Under the pieces are notes generated by a model. The model had not been told where the DNA came from and did not search any database. It saw nothing but the letters and a program-made list of their open reading frames with translations. This document shows positions 1 to 6,350 of a stretch of 42,797 nucleotides of DNA, piece by piece. The first letter of the stretch is position 1, and each line of letters begins with the position of its first letter. Origin of the DNA: Candidatus Gallimonas merdae (GTDB lineage Bacteria; Bacillota; Clostridia; Christensenellales; Borkfalkiaceae); contig CAJFRT010000015.1 in NCBI GenBank assembly GCA_904419525.1, positions 1-42,797 on the forward strand. Direction: 5' to 3'. Both the position numbers and the translations under genes were made by a program.

Positions 1-1
1 T

Positions 2-181
2 GAACGCTCAAAATTAGATAGAGATACAAATATCGAATTAGTACAAACGATGTGGGAACAATTTTGCAATCTTGGAATATACGAGAAAAATGTCGTAGAC
101 ACTACTAATTTTTCGATTAGCGATACCGTTCTTGCAGTAAAAGAAAAAATTACAAATAAAACCTGTCTGTTACATAAATAA
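2..181 (+). CDS. 3' end of an unidentified gene (last 59 codons)
   Basis: An open frame enters from the left edge and ends at TAA, giving 59 residues that begin ERSKLDRDTN and end NKTCLLHK. The pattern of a basic N-terminal part, then NLGIYEKNVVDTTNFSI, then a short helix, resembles the C-terminal end of small P-loop kinases, where a 'DTT..S' strand precedes the last helix. That is a guess from pattern only. The codons are clearly AT-richer than the rest of the window. The gene runs towards the minus-strand tRNA cluster and stops 17 bp before the 40-bp palindrome. Confidence 0.6.
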   Translation, partial: ERSKLDRDTNIELVQTMWEQFCNLGIYEKNVVDTTNFSISDTVLAVKEKITNKTCLLHK

Positions 182-198
182 ATTCGGTAACATATGAA

Positions 199-238
199 AA
201 TAAGAGCCTAAATCGAATATTCGATTTAGGCTCTTATT
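199..238 (-). terminator. 40-bp perfect palindrome ending the tRNA operon
   Basis: Every base from 199 to 238 pairs with its mirror position (centre between 218 and 219), so each arm is 20 nt with no loop. As RNA it would form a long hairpin. Read on the minus strand it is followed by TTTTC, which fits an intrinsic terminator directly after the last tRNA. Position 238 is also the last base of the encoded CCA of tRNA-Lys(CTT), so the hairpin abuts the mature 3' end. On the plus strand the downstream bases are not T-rich, so it is a weaker stop for the left-edge gene. Confidence 0.75.
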
Positions 239-313
239 GGTGCACTTTCAGGGACTCGAACCCTGGGCCCATTGATTAAGAGTCAATTGCTCTACCAACT
301 GAGCTAAAAGTGC
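238..313 (-). tRNA. tRNA-Lys (anticodon CTT)
   Basis: Cloverleaf on the minus strand, 76 nt including an encoded CCA. The acceptor stem GCACTTT/AAAGTGC is perfect, the D-arm is GCTC..GAGC, the anticodon loop is CTCTTAA and the T-loop is TTCGAGT. It is the last gene of the six-tRNA operon. Confidence 0.96.
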
Positions 314-369
314 ATATGTGCGGATGATCCGCAAAGGGGGCTCTGACAGAGCCGCTCTTTTTGTCGAGG

Positions 370-445
370 TGGTGGTCCATCCGAGATTCGAACTCGGGAC
401 ACCTTGATTAAAAGTCAAGTGCTCTGCCAACTGAGCTAATGGGCC
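370..445 (-). tRNA. tRNA-Lys (anticodon TTT)
   Basis: Cloverleaf on the minus strand, 76 nt with encoded CCA. The anticodon loop is CTTTTAA on a CTTGA/TCAAG stem and the T-loop is TTCGAAT. The acceptor stem GGCCCAT/ATGGACC has one C-A mismatch at 3:70; all other pairs are canonical. Confidence 0.95.
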
Positions 446-448
446 GTG

Positions 449-524
449 TGGCTGGGGTGGCTGGATTTGAACCAGCGAATGCCGGAATCAAAATCCGGTG
501 CCTTAACCTCTTGGCGACACCCCA
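449..524 (-). tRNA. tRNA-Gln (anticodon TTG)
   Basis: Cloverleaf on the minus strand, 76 nt with encoded CCA. The acceptor stem TGGGGTG/CACCCCA has the weak U1-A72 pair typical of tRNA-Gln. The anticodon loop is TTTTGAT, on a CCGGA/TCCGG stem. The discriminator base is G. Confidence 0.95.
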
Positions 525-538
525 TTGAAAAATCAAAT

Positions 539-616
539 TGGGGCGGGCGACGAGAATCGAACTCACGACCTCCAGGGCCACAATCTGGCGCTCTAACCAA
601 CTGAGCTACACCCGCC
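539..616 (-). tRNA. tRNA-His (anticodon GTG)
   Basis: Cloverleaf on the minus strand. The extra 5' G (G-1, position 616) faces C73 of the 3' end (C-CCA encoded), the tRNA-His hallmark. The acceptor is GCGGGTG/CGCCCGC and the anticodon loop TTGTGGC. The anticodon stem CCAGA/CCTGG has an A-C mismatch at 31:39, where a U39 would normally complete the stem. Confidence 0.94.
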
Positions 617-622
617 ATATAA

Positions 623-699
623 TGGTGCGCCTGAAGAGATTCGAACTCCTGACACACGGCTTAGAAGGCCGTTGCTCTATCCGACTGAGCTACAAGCGC
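623..699 (-). tRNA. tRNA-Arg (anticodon TCT)
   Basis: Cloverleaf on the minus strand, 77 nt with encoded CCA. The acceptor GCGCTTG/CAGGCGC contains one G-U pair. The anticodon loop is CTTCTAA on ACGGC/GCCGT and the T-loop is TTCGAAT. Confidence 0.95.
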
Positions 700-751
700 A
701 TTTTGCTCACGCCTTTTCACGCAAGCGGACGCACTTTGCTTGTTTCGAAAA

Positions 752-825
752 TGGAGCGGGTGATGGGAATCGGACCCACGCAACCAGCTTGGAAGGCTGG
801 GATTCTACCATTGAACTACACCCGC
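752..825 (-). tRNA. tRNA-Gly (anticodon TCC), T-loop has C at position 55
   Basis: Cloverleaf on the minus strand, 74 nt with encoded CCA and discriminator T. The acceptor GCGGGTG/CACCCGC is perfect and the anticodon loop is CTTCCAA. The T-loop reads TCCGATT instead of TTCGATT, so the near-universal U55 (pseudouridine in mature tRNA) is replaced by C. The D-stem closes with a G10-U25 wobble. It is the first tRNA after the operon promoter. Confidence 0.93.
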
Positions 826-843
826 ATTCGTCAGCGCTTGTAT

Positions 844-872
844 ATTCTACCAAAGATCAAAAAGAAAGTCAA
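844..872 (-). promoter_or_regulatory. promoter of the six-tRNA operon
   Basis: On the minus strand: TTGACT (867-872), a 17-bp spacer, and TAGAAT (844-849). It lies about 20 bp upstream of tRNA-Gly, with no other promoter-like site between the tRNAs. Confidence 0.8.
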
Positions 873-970
873 ATGTTTTTCTGATTTTTTCCCCACTTTT
901 TTTATAAAATTACGCAATTTTATCCGTCAGATTCCTACCTTTCCGGATCGCCGTTGTTTTTCCGGAATCC

Positions 971-1069
971 TTGATTTTACGATCGTTTTCTGTCATAATC
1001 GAACATTTTTGTGCGGCAGTCGAATTTCAGCGAGGAATTACGAACTTTGACGTGTCGTTGTGGTATAAT
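971..1069 (+). promoter_or_regulatory. two candidate promoters of the HAD phosphatase gene
   Basis: The upstream site is TTGATT (971-976), 17 bp, CATAAT (994-999). The downstream site is an extended -10, TGG followed by TATAAT (1061-1069), without a good -35 at the right distance. The 826-1102 interval has no gene. It also holds an 8-bp AT hairpin at 904-923 (ATAAAATT/AATTTTAT, loop ACGC) of unknown meaning. Confidence 0.5.
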
Positions 1070-1102
1070 ATGATTGAGAAAGAATATCGAGAGCAAATAA
1101 TT

Positions 1103-1927
1103 ATGAATACATTGTTCGTGTCCGATCTGGACGGCACGCTCCTTACGAAAGAGGAGAGAGTCTCTGAATATAGCAGAGAACATCTCAATGCGTTGCTCGC
1201 AAAAGGAATTCGGTTCACATATGCGACGGCGCGCTCGGTCGGAAGTGCTGCGCGTGCTCTGCAGGGACTGAATATATCGCTTCCGGCCGTCTATTATAAC
1301 GGAGGACTCATTTACGACCGCGTGACGCGGGAGACGCTTCGTTATAATTGCTTTGAAGAACAGCTTAAGTCCTATGTCCTTTCTGTTCTGAAAGAATACG
1401 GGATCATGCCATTTGTCTATGGGGCAACGGAACAGCGGGAGTTTGTCGCCTGGCGGTCGGGCTTCGAATCGTTCGGCATGAAGCGGTATCTTGTGCGCAG
1501 GAAAGGGGATGATCGGTTGCTTGCCGCGTCCTCGGATGAAGAACTGCTTGGCGGATACGTTTTTTATTTCAAGTGTATCGGCCCCAAGGAGCAGATCGAG
1601 CGGGCCTGGAATTTTCTGAAGTACGATCAGCGGATCATCTGTATTTTTCATCAGGAAATGTATCAGAACGATTTCTGGATGGAGATCTCCCCGCGGGAAG
1701 CGACGAAGGCAAAGGCGGTTGCCTATCTTAAGACGTTGCTCGGCTGCGAAAAACTTGTCTGTTTCGGGGATACTTCCAATGATTCGGATATGTTTGATGT
1801 GTGTGATGAGAAATATGCGGTGATGAATGCCGACGATTGGCTGAAGGAGAAAGCGACAGGGGTGATCGGCTATTGCGAAGAGGACGGCGTCGCCAAATGG
1901 CTGGACGCCAATGCCTTCCGGGCGTGA
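1103..1927 (+). CDS. HAD-superfamily Cof-type phosphatase
   Basis: Predicted cytosolic 274-residue hydrolase of the Cof/YidA class (HAD subfamily IIB), which dephosphorylates sugar phosphates, nucleotides or flavin intermediates. Motif I is DLDGTLL near residues 8-14 (Asp nucleophile and acid/base Asp), motif II is the Thr/Ser in YATARS, and motif IV is FGDTSNDSDMF near the C-terminus. The cap lies between. The start at 1103 places the DLDGT motif at its usual distance from the N-terminus; an in-frame upstream extension lacks similarity to the family. Only a weak GAGAG-like ribosome site is present. The stop codon directly abuts the stop of the convergent gene. The substrate cannot be predicted. 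Confidence 0.9.
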   Translation: MNTLFVSDLDGTLLTKEERVSEYSREHLNALLAKGIRFTYATARSVGSAARALQGLNISLPAVYYNGGLIYDRVTRETLRYNCFEEQLKSYVLSVLKEYGIMPFVYGATEQREFVAWRSGFESFGMKRYLVRRKGDDRLLAASSDEELLGGYVFYFKCIGPKEQIERAWNFLKYDQRIICIFHQEMYQNDFWMEISPREATKAKAVAYLKTLLGCEKLVCFGDTSNDSDMFDVCDEKYAVMNADDWLKEKATGVIGYCEEDGVAKWLDANAFRA

Positions 1928-2224
1928 TCACCAGATAAGAAAAATGCCTCGGAAACCGAGATAAAAGCAGTACACATTGATCACGGCCAGCAGGGGAAGC
2001 GCAAGCATCAGAATACAGCTTTCAAGGCGGTATCTGAGTGCAAACATCGTGGCGTAAATCGCGATCGCACCGCCGAGCGCGGCGGCAAGGAGAAGTTTCC
2101 CGTCGCCTTCGCCCGCTCTTTTTTCGCCTGATTCAAAGCCGTCCCGCTGTGTTTTCAGCAGGCGAAAGGCGTAAAAATTGACGGCCAGAATGTAGACTGA
2201 CAGAAGGATTACAAGAAGGATCAT
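1928..2224 (-). CDS. small DUF1294-like membrane protein
   Basis: 98 residues with about four hydrophobic stretches: N-terminal MILLVILLSVYILAV, a mid segment around LLLAAALGGAIAIYATMF, and a C-terminal LALPLLAVINVYCFYLGF. The LGG..a...MF..R pattern and the size resemble DUF1294 proteins, but the usual DK and RI..E motifs in the first loop are not evident, so the assignment is tentative. Function unknown. It is divergent from purH and convergent with the HAD gene, its TGA lying directly against that gene's TGA. No clear Shine-Dalgarno sequence precedes the ATG. A perfect inverted repeat (2225-2245) occupies that position. Confidence 0.7.
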   Translation of the reverse strand: MILLVILLSVYILAVNFYAFRLLKTQRDGFESGEKRAGEGDGKLLLAAALGGAIAIYATMFALRYRLESCILMLALPLLAVINVYCFYLGFRGIFLIW

Positions 2225-2245
2225 ACCGCAAACAGTATGTGCGGT
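2225..2245. promoter_or_regulatory. 21-bp inverted repeat between divergent genes, possible operator
   Basis: ACCGCA (2225-2230) and TGCGGT (2240-2245) are perfect inverse complements around a 9-bp spacer. They lie in the 47-bp gap between the DUF1294-like gene and purH and touch the start codon of the former. Either a regulator site or an RNA hairpin is possible. No recognised -35/-10 pair is seen for purH here. Confidence 0.4.
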
Positions 2246-2271
2246 TTAAAATATTTTCAGGCGGAATGACT

Positions 2272-3807
2272 ATGAAAGCAAAGAAAAGAGCGTATGTGAG
2301 CGTCTACAACAAGGAGCGCATCGTTGAATTCTGTCAATATCTTGTGGAATACGGCTACGAGATCATTGCGACGGACGGTACGTGCAAAGTGCTCCGCGAG
2401 GCGGGCATCGATGCGCTTTCCGCGCATGAGCTGACGGGGTATCCCGAGCCGCTCGGCGGCAAAGTGCGCGCCATGCATCCCGCCGTCTATACGGGAATTA
2501 TTGCCAATCAGCTGACGCCGGCACAGTTCAAAGAGCTCGGCAGGGCCAAGGCAAAAGTATTTCCCATTGAACTGGTCGTCATCAATCTCTATCCGTTCCG
2601 CGAGGACATGGAAGCCGGCGTGCCGTTTGAAGAGGCGGCAGAACATATCGACGTGGGCGGCGTGGCGCTGCTCGACGCCGCGGCACGCAATTTCATGCAT
2701 ACCGTTGCGGTCTGCGATCCGGACGATTACGACAGGGTCCTGTGCGATCTTGCGGCAGGGGCGATCCCTGAAGATGAGCGCAGATATCTCATGTACAAGG
2801 CGTTTTCCTATACGGCTTCCTATGATGCTCTGGTGGCACAGTATCTTTCCTATCGTCTGAAGATCGCTTTCCCCAAGACGCTCACGGTCACTTATGAAAA
2901 GACGCAGGATATGCTCTATGGCGAGAACCCTCATCAGCGCGCCGCGGTCTACCGCGAGCCGCTTCTGAAGGAGGGGTCGATCGCCCGTGCAAAGCAGCTC
3001 ACCGGCGCGACGCTCACTTACAATAATATCCATGATGCAAATGCGGCGCTGGAGCTGATCAAGGAATTCGACGAGCCTGCCGTTGTCGCCTGCAAGCATG
3101 CAGTTCCGTGCAGTGCGGGAACGGGTTCGGATCTTTTTGAGGCATTTGGGCGTGCCTCGGATGCGGATCCGCTCAGGTTCCGCGGCGGGATCCTTGCGAT
3201 CAACGGCGTTGTGGACGCGCGCATTGCGGCCAAGTTCCGTGATCTGGGCGTCGAAGCGGTCGTGGCCGTCGGTTTCACTCCGGAAGCGATGGCGGAACTT
3301 CGGTTCAACAAGGCGCTTATTTTGCTCGAGATGCCCGATATCCGCAGTAAAGTGCAGTTCTCGACGTTCGATATGAAGAAGATCTACGGCGGTCTGTTGG
3401 TGCAGACCTATGACACTTCTTTGTTCGAGAACGCCGTGTGTGTGACATCGCGCAAACCTTCCGAAGAGGAGATGCGTGCGCTTGCATTCAACTATAAGGT
3501 GGCGAAACACGCGCATTCGAGTGCGGTTGTGATCGGAACGGAGAATGCCACCTGCGGCATCGGGACGGGACAGACCAACCGCATGGTCGCTCTGCGCTTT
3601 GCGCTTTCGCTTGCGGGAGAGCGGGCTAAAGGGGCGGTTCTGGCTTCCGATGCGGGTTTGCTCACTTTGGAAAGCCTGGAAGAGTGCAGGGAGGCAGGGA
3701 TCACGGCCATTGTACAGACGGGGATTCCCGACAATAAGATCATCAGGCTGTGCGACCGGTACGGGATCGCCGTGCTCTGTTCGGAGGAGCGGCATTTCAA
3801 GGCGTAA
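2272..3807 (+). CDS. purH: PurH-type bifunctional AICAR transformylase/IMP cyclohydrolase, divergent
   Basis: 511 residues, the normal length for PurH, which performs the last two steps of IMP synthesis. The N-terminal MGS-like cyclohydrolase domain (about 1-195) has NLYPF and IDVGG. The C-terminal AICAR formyltransferase domain has Lys275-His276 in CKHAVPC, GGLLVQ, and CGIGTGQTNR. Several usually invariant positions differ: KTLHP reads RAMHP (Arg66), AAKNH reads AARNF (Arg139), NPCG reads VPCS, and SNA reads SSA (Ser417). The start at 2272 was chosen because AGGCGG lies 7 nt upstream; 2266 and a GTG at 2239 are alternatives. No other purine genes adjoin it. It could be a diverged paralogue or a true PurH with tolerated changes. 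Confidence 0.82.
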   Translation: MKAKKRAYVSVYNKERIVEFCQYLVEYGYEIIATDGTCKVLREAGIDALSAHELTGYPEPLGGKVRAMHPAVYTGIIANQLTPAQFKELGRAKAKVFPIELVVINLYPFREDMEAGVPFEEAAEHIDVGGVALLDAAARNFMHTVAVCDPDDYDRVLCDLAAGAIPEDERRYLMYKAFSYTASYDALVAQYLSYRLKIAFPKTLTVTYEKTQDMLYGENPHQRAAVYREPLLKEGSIARAKQLTGATLTYNNIHDANAALELIKEFDEPAVVACKHAVPCSAGTGSDLFEAFGRASDADPLRFRGGILAINGVVDARIAAKFRDLGVEAVVAVGFTPEAMAELRFNKALILLEMPDIRSKVQFSTFDMKKIYGGLLVQTYDTSLFENAVCVTSRKPSEEEMRALAFNYKVAKHAHSSAVVIGTENATCGIGTGQTNRMVALRFALSLAGERAKGAVLASDAGLLTLESLEECREAGITAIVQTGIPDNKIIRLCDRYGIAVLCSEERHFKA

Positions 3808-3809
3808 CG

Positions 3810-5006
3810 ATGCAATCTCTCAGGGAACTTTACAAGATCGGCAGGGGGCCTTCCAGTTCGCATACAATGGGACCCGAACGCGCTGCCCGTGATTTTATGG
3901 CGCGGTATCCCGCAGCGGCGGAATACCGCGTCGTCCTGTACGGATCGCTTGCCCGGACGGGGAAAGGACACCTGACGGACCGCGCCCTGCTCGGCGTGCT
4001 TCCTGCGGACAGGACAAAGATCGTCTTTGACTGTTCCGACCGCCCGCTTCCTCACCCCAATACGCTGGAGATCGGCGCATACAGAGAGGACGGGGAACCG
4101 CTCGGCTCCGTCGTATATCTCTCCGTCGGGGGCGGGACGATCCGTGAGGCGGGGGCTCCCGTCTGTCCGGCAGACGAAATTTATCCGTTCCGGAGTTTCG
4201 CGGAGATCCGCGCCTACTGTGAATTGGAACAAATAAGCCTCGGAGACGCGGCGTTCCGCTTTGAGCGCCCGGACTTCGGAGCATATCTGGCACAGATCTG
4301 GAAGAGCATGAAGGAGACGGCGCGCCGCGGACTCACCCGGGAGGGGATGCTGCCCGGAGAGCTGCACATCGAGCGCAAGGCGCCCACGCTGTACCGTGCG
4401 TACTGCAAGGACAGGACGGACAGCAAGCGGCTGATCTGCAGCTATGCCTATGCGACGGCGGAAGAAAACGCCAGCGGCGGTGTGATCGTGACCGCTCCGA
4501 CGTGCGGCGCCAGCGGCGTACTGCCGGCAGTACTGCTCTATCTGCAGGAACAGGGCGGGCTTTCCGATGAAACGATCCTCAGGGCGCTTGCCGCTGCCGG
4601 AATGGTCGGAAACGTTGTCAAGACCAATGCGACGGTCAGCGGGGCGGAGGCGGGCTGCCAGGCGGAGATCGGCACGGCGACCTCCATGGCGGCCGCTGCG
4701 GCGTGCAGCATCTTCGGCGCATCTCTGGAGACGACGGAGTATGCGGCGGAGATCGCTCTTGAGCATCAGCTCGGACTGACGTGCGATCCTGTCTGCGGGT
4801 ATGTTCAGATCCCCTGCATCGAACGCAATGCCGTCGCCGCACTGCGTGCGCTCGACAGTGCGGATCTTGCCGACGTCCTTTCTGGGACACGCAAAATTTC
4901 TTTCGATCTGATCGTCCGCACCATGTATGAAACAGGGAAAGATCTGGACGCCCGCTACCGCGAAACGGGGGAGGGCGGACTCGCTTCCGGTTACAAGATC
5001 TGCTGA
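3810..5006 (+). CDS. L-serine dehydratase, iron-sulfur type, single chain
   Basis: 398-residue fusion of the beta-like and alpha-like parts of L-serine ammonia-lyase, which converts L-serine to pyruvate and ammonia in the cytosol using an oxygen-labile [4Fe-4S] cluster. The N-terminal SSSHTMGP motif and the C-terminal catalytic domain with APTCGASGVLP, AGCQAEIGTA and CDPVCGYVQIPC supply the cluster cysteines. The common one-chain form is somewhat longer (about 450), but all motifs are present. The ATG lies 2 bp after the purH stop, so the two are probably co-transcribed. GGAGGAG lies about 20 nt upstream inside purH, a loose spacing. A strong terminator follows. Confidence 0.9.
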   Translation: MQSLRELYKIGRGPSSSHTMGPERAARDFMARYPAAAEYRVVLYGSLARTGKGHLTDRALLGVLPADRTKIVFDCSDRPLPHPNTLEIGAYREDGEPLGSVVYLSVGGGTIREAGAPVCPADEIYPFRSFAEIRAYCELEQISLGDAAFRFERPDFGAYLAQIWKSMKETARRGLTREGMLPGELHIERKAPTLYRAYCKDRTDSKRLICSYAYATAEENASGGVIVTAPTCGASGVLPAVLLYLQEQGGLSDETILRALAAAGMVGNVVKTNATVSGAEAGCQAEIGTATSMAAAAACSIFGASLETTEYAAEIALEHQLGLTCDPVCGYVQIPCIERNAVAALRALDSADLADVLSGTRKISFDLIVRTMYETGKDLDARYRETGEGGLASGYKIC

Positions 5007-5015
5007 AAGCAAAAT

Positions 5016-5039
5016 AAAAGGGCCGACAGGCCCTTTTTT
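5016..5039. terminator. bidirectional intrinsic terminator
   Basis: Stem AAAGGGCC/GGCCCTTT with loop GACA, followed by TTTTTT on the plus strand and by an A-rich tract (T-rich on minus) on the other side. It sits between the convergent serine dehydratase and TSCPD genes. Confidence 0.9.
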
Positions 5040-5054
5040 CATGTTAAAGAGAGT

Positions 5055-5321
5055 TTATGCGTTTGTTTTGACGCGCGCGGACTCCGTATAGGGTTCAAGC
5101 GCCTGTGCAAGCTGATCGGGACAGGATGTGTTCTGTTTGCACCGGATCCCTTTCAGAAGGGACACCACCTCGTCGGGGGTCTTTCCCTCCACAAGGCGGC
5201 TGATGCCCTGAAGGTTGCCGCTGCACCCGCCGATAAATTTGACGTTGTGGATCTTGTTGTTGTCGTCCAGTTCAAAGATGATCTGTTTTGAGCACGTTCC
5301 CTTTGTCGAATAAGTGACCAT
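5055..5321 (-). CDS. TSCPD-domain protein
   Basis: 88 residues, a full match in size and pattern to the small TSCPD family (TIGR03905-like): TKGTCSKQI at the N-terminus, GGCSGNLQGISRLVEGK in the middle and CKQNTSCPDQLAQAL near the end. The cysteines (4-5) suggest metal or cluster binding, but no function is established. The family also appears as an add-on to some ribonucleotide reductases. The start at 5321 is preceded by GAGGTAA at good spacing. It lies 25 bp downstream of the DUF4364 gene and is probably co-transcribed with it. Confidence 0.88.
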   Translation of the reverse strand: MVTYSTKGTCSKQIIFELDDNNKIHNVKFIGGCSGNLQGISRLVEGKTPDEVVSLLKGIRCKQNTSCPDQLAQALEPYTESARVKTNA

Positions 5322-5346
5322 ATATTACCTCGTTTTGTCCGTTTCT

Positions 5347-5871
5347 TCAATCTACAAGCGTCTCGTATACAACGGAATAGAGATCGGACGCCTTGTCCTC
5401 CCATTTCTTGTAAATCATATTGGCGGTTTTTTTGTCCGGGACGACAAATTTAAGCTCCAGCATGGGCTGGACTGCCGCCAGGATCTTCAGATTGACGGTG
5501 TAAGTGCCGTCCTTGTTCTGATAGTAGTCCGATTTGCATTCCTGACGCGTGCGGAACTTTGCGCCGTTGCTCTTGATATAGCGGGAAATTTCCTCGCGTG
5601 CGCTCCGCGGAATGCTGATATAGTAGTTGGCGAGCGCTTCGCGCCCTTCTGTCGTAATGGCATAAAGGGGGTCGTCGCCGCTCGGAATGTCGCAGATGAA
5701 GCCGTCTTTTTTCAGTTTATGGATCAGCACGGTGCAGTCCATGTAGTTGAGCCAGTCGTTGGACGACGTGCACATATCCACGAGCGTCCGCTCTGAAAGA
5801 GGACTCTCCATTTTATCGAACACGAACAGCAATATGAGTTTGTTGACCGATGTTTCACCTTTGACCTGCAT
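5347..5871 (-). CDS. DUF4364 family protein
   Basis: 174 residues. The N-terminal part (NKLILLFVFDKMESPLSERTLVDM) and the following KLKKDGFI..ITTEGREAL look like a winged-helix domain in the style of PadR/MarR proteins. The C-terminal half has alternating strands (DGTYTVNLKI). DUF4364 is a Clostridia/Bacillota family of uncharacterised probable transcription regulators; this role is an inference. The start at 5871 has AAAGGACG upstream; a longer in-frame start at 5949 would run through the terminator of the next gene and is unlikely. Confidence 0.85.
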   Translation of the reverse strand: MQVKGETSVNKLILLFVFDKMESPLSERTLVDMCTSSNDWLNYMDCTVLIHKLKKDGFICDIPSGDDPLYAITTEGREALANYYISIPRSAREEISRYIKSNGAKFRTRQECKSDYYQNKDGTYTVNLKILAAVQPMLELKFVVPDKKTANMIYKKWEDKASDLYSVVYETLVD

Positions 5872-5916
5872 GGTGCGTCGTCCTTTTCCCAGAGTAATAC
5901 TTACAGGATAGACAAA

Positions 5917-5946
5917 GAAGCCGCTCTCAAAATGCGAGCGGCTCTG
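5917..5946 (-). terminator. terminator after the HPr-like gene
   Basis: Stem AGCCGCTC (5919-5926) / GAGCGGCT (5936-5943) with a 9-nt loop. On the minus strand it is followed by TCTTTGT, an imperfect U-tract. It lies 24-48 bp past the HPr-like stop. Confidence 0.6.
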
Positions 5947-5966
5947 CATTGTCCGATCGTCGGAAG

Positions 5967-6194
5967 TTACTTCGCGAATTTTGCGAGCTTGGCGATGACG
6001 TCCTCGCAGTTGTCGCCGTAAATCTCCACCGTAAGGGGCTGGGAAAGGTCAAGGCTGAAAATGCCGAGAATGGATTTTGCGTCGACCACGTATTTTCCGC
6101 TCTTGAGCAGGATCTCGCAGTCGCAGTTCTGCGTGACGGCAACGAACTCTTTCACGCGCTGAGCCATTTCCAAGGAGATCGTCATGGATTTCAT
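5967..6194 (-). CDS. HPr-fold protein lacking the active-site histidine
   Basis: 75 residues aligning with HPr of the phosphotransferase system. The Ser46 region is well kept (AKSILGIFSLDL, compare NLKSIMGVMSLG in HPr). The N-terminal active-site motif HARPA is replaced by MAQRV, so both the phosphorylatable His15 and Arg17 are missing. It cannot act as a normal PTS phosphocarrier. Bacillus Crh is a precedent: it has Gln in place of His15 and works through Ser46 with CcpA. GGAGGG lies 9 nt before the ATG, and a good sigma-A promoter lies upstream. It is monocistronic, with its own terminator. Confidence 0.85.
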   Translation of the reverse strand: MKSMTISLEMAQRVKEFVAVTQNCDCEILLKSGKYVVDAKSILGIFSLDLSQPLTVEIYGDNCEDVIAKLAKFAK

Positions 6195-6228
6195 ATTGTA
6201 ATACCCTCCAAATCAATTCGTTTCTCAT

Positions 6229-6257
6229 ATTATACATAAAAACGGGGATAAAATCAA
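6229..6257 (-). promoter_or_regulatory. promoter of the HPr-like gene
   Basis: On the minus strand: TTGATT (6252-6257), 17-bp spacer, TATAAT (6229-6234), about 35 bp upstream of the start codon. Confidence 0.8.
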
Positions 6258-6296
6258 GATATTTCCGAAAAATTTCTTTAACTATTTTTTATTTTA

Positions 6297-6305
6297 TGAT
6301 ATAAT
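6297..6305 (+). promoter_or_regulatory. extended -10 promoter of the 6351 gene
   Basis: TGA followed by TATAAT, 45 bp before the ATG. The -35 region (TTTAAC at 6277-6282, 17 bp upstream) is poor, as is usual for extended -10 promoters. Confidence 0.65.
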
Positions 6306-6350
6306 GGAGTACGAAAACGATAAAGATGCGCACCGCGAGGGAGGGGCAAC

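Noticed and set aside
248-884. Short open frames across the tRNA cluster
   Set aside because: They overlap six well-formed tRNA genes.
904-923. AT hairpin ATAAAATT/AATTTTAT as a terminator
   Set aside because: It has no GC stem and no gene ends nearby. It is noted only as part of the gene-free interval.
1047-1069. TTGACG plus TATAAT as a standard promoter of the HAD gene
   Set aside because: The spacer is only 11 bp. The -10 was kept as an extended -10 without this -35.
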